Origin: Ruminobacter amylophilus
GTDB taxonomy: Bacteria; Pseudomonadota; Gammaproteobacteria; Enterobacterales; Succinivibrionaceae
Direction of reading: 5' to 3'
Length of the DNA stretch: 64,000 nt
Assembly (NCBI RefSeq): GCF_900115655.1
Contig: NZ_FOXF01000001.1
Coordinates: 1 to 64,000 of the forward strand
Both the position numbers and the translations under genes were made by a program. Numbering within the stretch: the first letter of the stretch is position 1; each line of letters starts with the position of its first letter. A model generated the notes under the pieces. That model had not been told where the DNA came from. It saw only the letters and a list, made by a program, of their open reading frames with translations, and made no database searches. This document shows, one piece after another, positions 56,371-64,000 of this stretch.

Positions 56371-56687
56371 GAAAAATTTATCATAAATCACATTTTTATT
56401 ACAAAAAACATAACAAAGCGGAATTTTTACCTGTCGTTGAATCCTAATCATCCCCTAATATCAGAACCATTTGTCTGATACCGCACCGACAGTCCCCCGT
56501 TCCAAATACCTGAAAAGCAGCTGAATTATTTATTTTCCATGGTTACTAAAACAGTTTAATCATATTTCTCTTACGTAATATGTCTTAAGATTTGTCTTTT
56601 TATCATAAAAAACACTCCCAATATTATTATAAATACATTCTTTTTATTGCTTTTCTCAAAAATTAACATATTTATAACAAACAAATC
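56371..56687. other. AT-rich spacer between guaB and the small membrane protein gene
   Basis: I see no gene or clear element in this stretch. Confidence 0.4.
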
Positions 56688-56715
56688 TTGACTGTACAGA
56701 TAAAGATACTATAGT
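56688..56715 (+). promoter_or_regulatory. Promoter of the small membrane protein gene
   Basis: TTGACT (56688-56693) and TATAGT (56710-56715) are spaced by 16 bp. Confidence 0.5.
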
Positions 56716-56795
56716 TACCCTGTGTACACCGCCTGCCGTGATTATCGGCAGGTGGCAGGGATTTTCAGAAACTGATTAAAAAAGGATTCAATACA

Positions 56796-57065
56796 ATGTC
56801 ATTCATTAAGAATTTTATTATTAGCTCAGGCACCGTTATTGTAGATATAGCAGTTATCTTATTAGAAGTACTCGTAATCGTGGCTTCTCTGGTATCCATG
56901 GTCAAAAGCGGATTTATCGTTGGCTTTGCTACATTTTTAATCGGTTCAATCAGTACTATAATATCAGCATATTTCGTTTACCTGCTGATTGATATCCGCG
57001 AAAACATTGCAAAGATTGCCAATGCAAAGGCAACTGAAGTGACAAACCCCCAGAACCAGCAGTAA
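56796..57065 (+). CDS. Small membrane protein (89 aa)
   Basis: Two long hydrophobic segments (about residues 10-37 and 42-66) are followed by a short polar tail with DIRENIAKIANAKATEV. The layout resembles DUF4282 proteins, but I cannot be sure. It has its own promoter, AAAGGA upstream of the ATG, and its own terminator, so it is a monocistronic gene. Confidence 0.7.
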   Translation: MSFIKNFIISSGTVIVDIAVILLEVLVIVASLVSMVKSGFIVGFATFLIGSISTIISAYFVYLLIDIRENIAKIANAKATEVTNPQNQQ

Positions 57066-57080
57066 TTTTAAAATATTTCA

Positions 57081-57118
57081 GAAAACAGGAAAGTCAGAAA
57101 CTTTCCTGTTTTCATTTT
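57081..57118 (+). terminator. Terminator of the small membrane protein gene
   Basis: GAAAACAGGAAAG (57081-57093) pairs perfectly with CTTTCCTGTTTTC (57101-57113), then ATTTTC. Confidence 0.8.
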
Positions 57119-57365
57119 CAGACCGTTCCTAATCTGATTTACATCAACTGGAGATTTCTGAAAAGTCATCCAGCAGTTCACTCCTTGTCCAAGGCCTGTA
57201 ATCGGTCATTTTCATTACTTTTTCTCTATTACCGCATCTCTCAGAAAATATCCTTCTGCTTGAATTACACTCCTGAAATATTTCGAGACTACATTGTCTT
57301 ATTTTGGGTGTTATGATACCATTTTAATCATAATAAGACTTTTTAATCTCATTTTGGAATTTCAT
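57119..57365. other. Spacer before the decayed efflux locus
   Basis: No gene seen. The region should have held the efflux promoter and operator, but I found no clear palindrome. Confidence 0.3.
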
Positions 57366-58247
57366 ATGAAAAATTCAGGTAAAAAAATTACTATTGTTCT
57401 GACAGTCTTAGCCTCTGTTCTGATAGCTTACGCGGTTATGAATCAGAACAGCGACAATGAAGAATATGTTGAATCCGAAAACCTGAAAACCGTGGCAGTA
57501 AACATCGGCACCGCACAGGAAATGACCTATAAGAAGGTACAGCACCTGACGGGAACAGTCTAAGGCCTTACATCCGCCATAATAAGCAGCAGATATTCGG
57601 AGAAGGTTAGCGAGATTTTTGTTGAAAACGGTCAGAAAGTGGTTAAGGGACAAGCTCTTCTACGTACGGACGACACTGAACTTTCAAACAATCTCATGAT
57701 TGCCAGAAACGCACTCAGAAAGGCTCAGGTTAACTACGACAACGCCTCAGCCACCTACCGGAGGAACAAACTTATTTTCGACAAGGGAGCAGTATCCAGC
57801 CAGTACCTTGAAACACTGGCTGCCCTTCCGCTTGCTTTTATAGGTGCCCTGCTCGGACTTATTCTGTGTCACAGCAATTTCAGCATGATATCCGGCATAG
57901 GAATACTTCTGCTGATGGGACTGGTTACCAAAAATGCAATTCTGCTGATAGATTTTGCAAAAAAGAGAATTGAGGAGGGAGAAGACTGCTACGAAGCTCT
58001 GGTTGATGCGGGAAAGAGCCGTTTCAGACCAATCATGATGACAACTTTTGCCATGATGTTCGCCATGCTCCCTATAGCCGTCGGTCTTGGGGACGGCGGT
58101 GAGGCAAGAGCTCCTATGGCACACGCCATACTCGGAGGTCTGACCACCTCAACACTACTTACGCTTGTTGTTATTCCTTGTCTTTATGCGATAATTAAAG
58201 GAAAATTAACAACTGACGGAAAATCAACGGAACAGCAGTCCCGGTAA
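57366..58247 (+). pseudogene. Decayed RND efflux locus: MFP adaptor fused to RND pump C-terminus
   Basis: The frame starts as a membrane-fusion adaptor (MKNSGKKITIVLTVLASVLI). An in-frame TAA (57561-57563) follows HLTGTV. The same frame goes on with SEKVSEIFVENGQKVVKGQ, the lipoyl half-motif, and the hairpin helix up to SSQYLETLA. Then, with no break in frame, it becomes the last transmembrane part of an AcrB-type pump (PLAFIGALLGLILCH, TKNAILLIDFAKKR, PLASS-like MLPIAVGLGDGGEARAP). A deletion of roughly 3.5 kb, judged from usual gene sizes, joined the two genes. Neither product can work. Confidence 0.88.
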
Positions 58248-58266
58248 AGCATATTTGGAGAATACA

Positions 58267-58806
58267 ATGGCTTTTGACAGAGAAGAACTTTTGGAAAAAC
58301 TCGCAAGGGCAATGCTCCCTAATCCGGGTATAACCATGAACGAACTTGCTTCAAGCACGGGAATCAGCAAGGCAAGTCTTCACCGTATCTACTCTACCAG
58401 AGAACATCTGCAGAAAATAATACTGGAAAAAATCATGTGGGTGTTCGACGAGGTGCGCAAGATCACCGGCAGAAACTCAGATGATTTCGGACAGCAGCTA
58501 CAGGAACTCATAAAATTCCATTGTGACAACAGTACCTACGTGCTTTTTCTCGGGCGTGACGATTTTTTTGAAATGTTCGGAGACGACAGATTCGACTCAT
58601 ACTATGATGAACTGGAACAGTTCTTCAGAGAAGGTCAGAAACGCGGATACATAACTCTCGATCTTGACGCAGGAACCGTTGCGGATGTTTTCATAAGCAT
58701 GGTAACTGGTATTCTTGAATCATCACTGTGGGGACACATCTCCACCAGAAACATGGAAAAGATTATTCTGAGAGCCCTTCTCGGCGGCATAAAAAACAAC
58801 TCTTAA
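58267..58806 (+). CDS. TetR-family transcriptional regulator
   Basis: The N-terminal helix-turn-helix is GITMNELASSTGISKASLHR followed by IYSTREHLQKIILEK, typical of TetR. The C-terminal domain would bind a ligand. The ATG at 58267 has GGAG six bases upstream; a TTG twelve bases earlier is less likely. It lies directly after the decayed RND locus and was probably its local repressor. It appears intact (179 residues), so it may now control other genes. Confidence 0.85.
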   Translation: MAFDREELLEKLARAMLPNPGITMNELASSTGISKASLHRIYSTREHLQKIILEKIMWVFDEVRKITGRNSDDFGQQLQELIKFHCDNSTYVLFLGRDDFFEMFGDDRFDSYYDELEQFFREGQKRGYITLDLDAGTVADVFISMVTGILESSLWGHISTRNMEKIILRALLGGIKNNS

Positions 58807-59092
58807 AAATCTCTTAAATCCGGCTGTCTTCTGCAGAAGCAGCCGAATGTCTGACATGAAATAACCGTACTGAATAAGTAATTATCAGTTTCATTTTATA
58901 TCCCGATCTGTAAAAAATTAATAATCAGCTCTCATACAAAATCCATAATGCAAATTAAACCTATGTCAGATATGATAAAATATCTGCGTTTCATTCAGAG
59001 AAGGTAACCGGTTGTATATGTTTTTTATATAATTTTTCTAAAAACATCACCGGCTCTGAATAATCTGAACTGTTTAAATAGATGGTAACAAA
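58807..59092. other. Spacer upstream of sppA
   Basis: AT-rich, with no gene. I could not identify a convincing promoter. Confidence 0.3.
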
Positions 59093-60952
59093 ATGAGTTT
59101 TTGGAAATTTCTGGATTTAATTGGGGGCATAATCACGTATGTCCGCAATTTCGTAATAAATGCGTTTTTTCTGCTGTTTATTTTTTTATTTTTCATAATC
59201 ATTATGGCCGGACTGGCAACCACATCAGATGACTCCGTTCCGGAAACCAACAAGATTGTATTCGTGGATGTTCATTCAACCATTTATGATGCTCCGAGAA
59301 TGGAATCAAGAATAGAGGTTCTTTTAAATACCATAAACGGAATACATGAAGAACATATTTACACTGAACAGCTTAAAAGAATTTTTGATTATGCAAGCAC
59401 TGACGATGAGGTGGAAGCAGTGGTTATGGATCTGTCCCACACAGAATCAGTAAGACTTGACGTAATCAAATCACTCGAACCTGCGATTGAAAAATTCCAG
59501 AAGGCAGGTAAGAGAATATACGTTTACGCTGACTCATACAGCCAGTCAACCTATGCTCTGGCAAGCTATGCCGATGAAATCTATCTGCCAAAACTCGGTG
59601 AGGTTTCCATCGTCGGCGTAAATGCCAGAAACCTTTACTTCAAGGATTTTCTGGATAATGTCGAGCTGACTGTATTCACACCGAAGGCAGGAACACACAA
59701 GAGTGCCGTTGAACCGTTCAACCGCAACGACATGAGCCCTCAGGTAAAGGAAGAAATGGGAATTATCACCTCTGATCTCTGGAACCTTTACGCCGACGTC
59801 ATCAGAAAAAACAGACCGGACCTCAGGCTTGAAAATCTGCTATTCGGTTCCGATAATCTTATCGCTCTTGAGGAAAAGACACCTTTCGACAAGAATATCT
59901 ATCAGGAATCAGGTGCCGTAGATAAAATCATGAGCAAAAATGGTTTCTATGAACATATTTCCAAAATGTACAAGGTGAACTTCAAATACAGTTCAGACAA
60001 GAACGGTTATGATTTCGACAGTACCGATGCGGAACAGTATTTCAACAGCATTGTCAATAATGAAAGGAGTTTAGGGAAAGGTTCAGATAAGATCGGCGTT
60101 ATTTACGGTCTCGGGGAAATTGGCTATCAGGATCCTAACGATTCCAACCTTACCACCTTTACTCCGGAACATATTCTTCCTCTGATTCAGAAAGCAACAA
60201 AGGATGACTACAAGGCTCTGATTCTCTATCTTAATACTCCTGGCGGCAGTGTCACCGCATCTGAAGATATCCGCAGCGCACTGGTAAACTATAAGAACAA
60301 GACTAATGGTAAGATTGTGGTTTACATGTCCGGAATGGCTGCTTCAGGCGGTTACTGGATTTCCACGGTTGCTGATACAATCGTTGCCCAGCCTTCCACC
60401 ATCACCGGTTCAATCGGTGTATTCGGCATGCTGTTCAACGGCTCTGAATTAACTGAAAAAATCGGTATACACGAAGACGGTATCGGAACAAATCCTGACG
60501 CCAATCTGAGCTTTACCGCTCCTATTACCGAAAATCAGAAAAAGCTCATTCAGCTGGAAATAAACAAAACCTACGCCAACTTCATCAGACTGGTTTCAGA
60601 CAGCAGAAAACTGGAAAGAACCAAAGTTGAAGAACTTGCTCAGGGCCGTATATACACCGGTAATCAGGCTCTTGAAATCAATCTCGTTGATAAGATTGGT
60701 TCTTTTGACACTGCTCTTGATGAAGCCAGAAAACTAGCCGAAAGCAAGAATGCCCGCGTGGTTCAGCTTCTGCCTAAAGATGATAACAGGGTCAACGCCG
60801 TATCAAACGTTATCGTAAAGGCTGTTGCCCGCTATGACAGACCTATGGCTCTCAAGCTTGTTGATGATTTCGTCAGAGAACATCCTGTCGTCAAGGCTGC
60901 TGTAAGCAGAGAATCACAGATTATGATTCAGCCGTACACCATCAGTTACTGA
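59093..60952 (+). CDS. sppA: Signal peptide peptidase SppA (67-kDa type)
   Basis: Inner-membrane serine protease that degrades cleaved signal peptides. One N-terminal membrane segment (about residues 20-42) is followed by two tandem S49 domains. The Ser418 nucleophile is in GMAASGGYWIS and the general-base Lys203 in KAGTHKSAVEP, equivalent to Ser409 and Lys209 of the E. coli protein. The 619 residues match E. coli SppA (618). Confidence 0.96.
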   Translation: MSFWKFLDLIGGIITYVRNFVINAFFLLFIFLFFIIIMAGLATTSDDSVPETNKIVFVDVHSTIYDAPRMESRIEVLLNTINGIHEEHIYTEQLKRIFDYASTDDEVEAVVMDLSHTESVRLDVIKSLEPAIEKFQKAGKRIYVYADSYSQSTYALASYADEIYLPKLGEVSIVGVNARNLYFKDFLDNVELTVFTPKAGTHKSAVEPFNRNDMSPQVKEEMGIITSDLWNLYADVIRKNRPDLRLENLLFGSDNLIALEEKTPFDKNIYQESGAVDKIMSKNGFYEHISKMYKVNFKYSSDKNGYDFDSTDAEQYFNSIVNNERSLGKGSDKIGVIYGLGEIGYQDPNDSNLTTFTPEHILPLIQKATKDDYKALILYLNTPGGSVTASEDIRSALVNYKNKTNGKIVVYMSGMAASGGYWISTVADTIVAQPSTITGSIGVFGMLFNGSELTEKIGIHEDGIGTNPDANLSFTAPITENQKKLIQLEINKTYANFIRLVSDSRKLERTKVEELAQGRIYTGNQALEINLVDKIGSFDTALDEARKLAESKNARVVQLLPKDDNRVNAVSNVIVKAVARYDRPMALKLVDDFVREHPVVKAAVSRESQIMIQPYTISY

Positions 60953-60974
60953 TAAACAGACGTAACTGAAACAG

Positions 60975-61002
60975 AAGAGGCAACCTTATGGTTGCCTCTT
61001 TA
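60975..61002 (+). terminator. Terminator of sppA
   Basis: AGAGGCAACC (60976-60985) pairs perfectly with GGTTGCCTCT (60990-60999), then TTAATT. Confidence 0.8.
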
Positions 61003-61062
61003 ATTATGGATGAATCCAAATGAAACAGCCGAACGGAATAATCCGGCTGTATTCATATCAGA

Positions 61063-63356
61063 TTACTTATTCTTGTTTGTTCTGGACAGTGAGGAGAGTA
61101 TCCCCTTAGGAAGAACAATACCGATTTCCTTCTGGTGATCCGCCACGGTACGTGCCACGCATTCAATCATGCGGGTATTTACGGAAACACCGAGTGAACC
61201 TGGTAATTCACTTTCATCATTAACGCGAACAGCAGGTGATAACTGCTTGTATGAATACTTCACAAGTTTCTTGTCAACCTGCTTGAGCAGCTTCATGCAG
61301 AGAGAACAGCATACAGGAATAAGCCCCTTCTCATCGCCGTAACGATCAGGAATACCGTTTTCTTCAGATGTATCCATGATTACACTCCAGGCCATGTCTT
61401 CATCAGCATCAGGAAGATGGAAACAGATATCATAACGGCTGGCATTGAACAGGATAATGTATCTTTCACCGTTTTCTCTGTGTTCACCTATATCCAGCAT
61501 GAAAGCCTGAGAAACCGGAGATGCCCAGTCTCCGTCTTCAAGAAGAGAACCGTTCGGATGATACCAGTCCACATCATGCTGAACACCGGCCTGATGTCTG
61601 AAATTATCTCCCTTGAGCTGCAGATCGGTGAATACCTTGGATCCTGTACGGATTCTGGTCAGCAGACTTACGAAATCACGAAGATTCTTCTGAGACTGAT
61701 TAAGATCCCAGTGTACGTAGCTGATCTCATTATCCTGACAGTAGGCGTTATTGTTACCGTTCTGAGTTCTTCCGATTTCATCACCTGCGACAAAATGAGG
61801 AATACCCTGAGAAAGCATCAGTGAGGCCAGCATGTTACGCTTAACCTGTGCACGCTTTCTTAAGATGGAAGGATTCTTGGTAGGACCTTCTTCACCCCAG
61901 TTATAGGAAATATTGTTACTCGTACCGTCTCGATTGTGTTCCCCGTTGGCTTCATTATGACGATCATTGTATGAAACCACGTCTTCAAGAGTAAACCCGT
62001 CATGATAGCTGACAAAATTTACTGAGGAATTGATGGAACGAATATTCTTAGGATACAGATCCCTTGAGCCGAGAAGTCTTGTTGCAAAGTCCCCCATCTT
62101 TCCCTGATCACCGCGCCAGAACGATCTTACGGTATCTCTGTACCTGTCGTTCTGTTCACTCCACTGAGAAGGGAACTGACCTACACGATAACCGAATCCG
62201 CCGATATCCCATGGTTCACCGATAAGAATACACTTGTTGATTACCGGGTCGGCATGACAGGCTTTGAAGAAAGTACCGTGGGTTTCAAATGAATTGAATA
62301 CATACGGAGTGGTTTCTCTGGCGACGGTAACCGCAAGGTCAAATCTGAAACCGTCGACCTGCATTTCAGTAAGCCAGTAACGCATAGAATCAAGAATTAT
62401 GCGTAAACCGGGTTCACTTGATGCATTAAAGCTGTTGCCGCATCCGGTTACGTTGGTTGTGGCAAGATAATTTACGCTCTTGTCCTGATTCAGTTCATAC
62501 ACGTAATAGTTACGGCAGTCAAAACCTCTGAAAGAAACATTAGGACCTCCGTGACCGCCTTCAGCAGTGTGATTGTATACAACATCCATAATCACTCCGA
62601 TGCCTGCACGGTGGAGTTCTCTTACCATGGTCTTGAATTCGGTTACGGCATCATGAAGAGCATAGCTTGGTTCAGGAGCCATGAAGCTTATAGGGTTGTA
62701 CCCCCAGTAGTTGGAAAGCCCCATGTCAACGAGACGAGACTCACTCATCTTTGCAAATACAGGCATAACCTGAACAGCTGTTATTCCCAGATCCTTGAGA
62801 TACTTGATAACATTCGGATGACTAAGTCCCAGATATGTTCCACGGAATTCTTCAGGAATATCATCACGTAACTTGGTAAGCCTTTAACGTGAGTTTCGTA
62901 AAGAATGGTACGGTCCTTGGTCAGGCCGGGCTTCTTTACTCCCTGCCAGTCAAACGCATTGTCGTCAACAACAACGGACTTGCTGATAAAGCGACCTGAA
63001 TCATTAAGATACAGATCGTAGTTCCAGTCAACAGGTCTGTTAAGCTTCTTTGCATACGGATCGATCAGAATTTTTGAGGCATCAAAAGACAAACCGTTCT
63101 TAGGATCATTAACACCGTCAACACTATAGGCGTATAACTGTCCCGGTCTGACGTTTTTTACAAAACCAAACCAGAGACCATCATGTTTTTCAGGAAGTTC
63201 ATAACGAACAATTTCCTGTTCATTATCGGTGTACAGAATAAGCGTAACCTTGGTTGCTTCTGGCGCCCATACACTAAAATTACAGCCCCCATCACGGACA
63301 AAGGCCCCTAATGGGGCCTCATTTCCGGACATGAGCACAAAATGCTCATTACTCAT
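61063..63356 (-). pseudogene. glgX: Glycogen debranching enzyme GlgX, frameshifted
   Basis: Removes alpha-1,6 branches from partly degraded glycogen (isoamylase type). The 5' part (63356 to about 62880) has the CBM48 domain with PLGAFVRDGGCNFSVWAPEA. The frame is lost after YETHVKGL. Dropping to the other frame restores TKLRDDIPEEFRGTYLGLSH, then GH13 with MDVVYNHTAEG, DGFRFDLAVTV and FVSYHDGFTLEDV to the stop at 61063. One missing base near 62879-62884 (GGCTTACC for an expected GGC-TT(N)-ACC) explains it. It may be a real mutation or a sequencing error. It lies 8 bp after glgB. Confidence 0.88.
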
Positions 63357-63364
63357 AAGATAAA

Positions 63365-64000
63365 TTAATCTCCTATACGCTTAATAAAGACAGTAGCAAG
63401 TGGAGGGAGATTTAATACGATTGAGTGATACTGACCATGCCATGAAACATCAGATGCTTCAAATTCAAGGCCGCCGAGATCGTAATCACTACCCCAGTAG
63501 TACTTACTGTCTGTATTTAAGATAACCTTATATTTACCGGTAGTTGGAACACCCAGACGATACTGTTCATGAGTTGTAGGAGTGAAATTACTTACAACAA
63601 TAATAGGATTTTCACCGTTGGCATCTCTGCGCATTAAAGCGAAAATACTGTTCTGGTAATCGCTGTGATCCAGCCACATGAAACCACTCTTGTCATAATC
63701 AGCGTTATACAGAGCAGGTTCAGACTTATACATAGCGTTTAAGTCCTGGATAAGCTTCTTCTGGCCCTTATGCTTATCGAACTGGAGTAACCACCACTGC
63801 AGCTGGCTGTCATGGTTCCATTCTGCTGTCTGTGCAAATTCTGTACCCATGAAGTTAAGCTTCTTACCAGGGTGAGCATACATATAGCCCATATAAGCTC
63901 TTAAGTTGGCTGCCTGCTGCCATTCATCACCAGGCATCTTGTAGAGCATAGAAAGCTTACCGTGTACAACTTCATCATGAGAAATTGAAAGGATGAAGTT
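63365..64000 (-). CDS. glgB: 1,4-alpha-glucan branching enzyme GlgB (3' part)
   Basis: Introduces alpha-1,6 branches in glycogen. The gene runs off the right edge, so only the C-terminal 211 residues are present. The first visible residues NFILSISHDEVVHGK match the conserved LSHDEVVHGK of branching enzymes, and KLNFMGTEFAQTAEW and the C-terminal beta domain follow. It precedes glgX in one operon, the usual glycogen layout. Confidence 0.93.
   Translation of the reverse strand, partial: NFILSISHDEVVHGKLSMLYKMPGDEWQQAANLRAYMGYMYAHPGKKLNFMGTEFAQTAEWNHDSQLQWWLLQFDKHKGQKKLIQDLNAMYKSEPALYNADYDKSGFMWLDHSDYQNSIFALMRRDANGENPIIVVSNFTPTTHEQYRLGVPTTGKYKVILNTDSKYYWGSDYDLGGLEFEASDVSWHGQYHSIVLNLPPLATVFIKRIGD

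Noticed and set aside
1-64000. CRISPR array
   Set aside because: I found no series of evenly spaced repeats and no cas genes; the repeats present are single duplications.

Overview
The window looks like chromosome of a gammaproteobacterium, most likely Succinivibrionaceae or a close relative in the Aeromonadales. Three things point there: the order leuS-lptE-holA-nadD-rsfS-rlmH-mrdA-rodA-mltB-rlpA-dacA-ybeD, the presence of frsA, sanA, ydiJ and asnA homologues that align with E. coli proteins by eye, and moderate-G+C genes set in very AT-rich spacers. This placement is inference from gene content; no 16S gene is present.

Layout. 0.5-14 kb (+): leuS, outer-membrane assembly (lptE), the polymerase clamp-loader subunit holA, NAD synthesis (nadD), ribosome-related genes (rsfS, rlmH) and the cell-wall elongation set (PBP2, RodA, MltB, RlpA, DacA), ending with ybeD. 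14-18 kb (+): sanA, a two-domain ABC ATPase of ModF type and a GT2 glycosyltransferase. 18-21.6 kb (-): a tight frsA-proB-proA operon. 21.9-23.3 kb: a damaged IS110-family element (IS1111-like), then 1.2 kb of AT-rich DNA and a small orphan gene. 25-34 kb: pepD (+), then ilvIH, ydiJ, hpt and asnA (all -). 35.3-41 kb (+): an SMC-kleisin trio of MksB-MksE-MksF type without a nuclease gene, then an LTA-synthase-like membrane sulfatase. 43-49 kb (-): a zinc-ribbon membrane protein broken by TGA, a LacI-type regulator, a soluble lytic transglycosylase and ung. 49.4-51.8 kb (+): a divergent sigma-70 factor with a MmcQ/YjbR-family protein. 51.9-53 kb: a second, internally deleted copy of the same IS. 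53-56 kb (-): guaBA. 56.8-61 kb (+): a small membrane protein, a decayed RND efflux locus with its TetR regulator, and sppA. 61-64 kb (-): frameshifted glgX and the 3' part of glgB.

Much of the window is housekeeping. Most of the unusual signal is non-coding or in broken genes: structured leaders before leuS, mltB, ilvI and asnA, a terminator inside guaBA, IS copies whose 11-bp subterminal inverted repeats and long 3' non-coding end suggest a bridge-RNA element, an in-frame TGA exactly where the last zinc-ribbon cysteine should be, and an MFP-RND gene fusion. The Mks trio and the divergent sigma factor are the best candidates for poorly described protein systems. The two IS copies lie in the same orientation about 30 kb apart and bracket pepD, ilvIH, asnA, the Mks locus and the sigma factor. 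Coordinates of regulatory elements were read by eye and no folding or database search was run.
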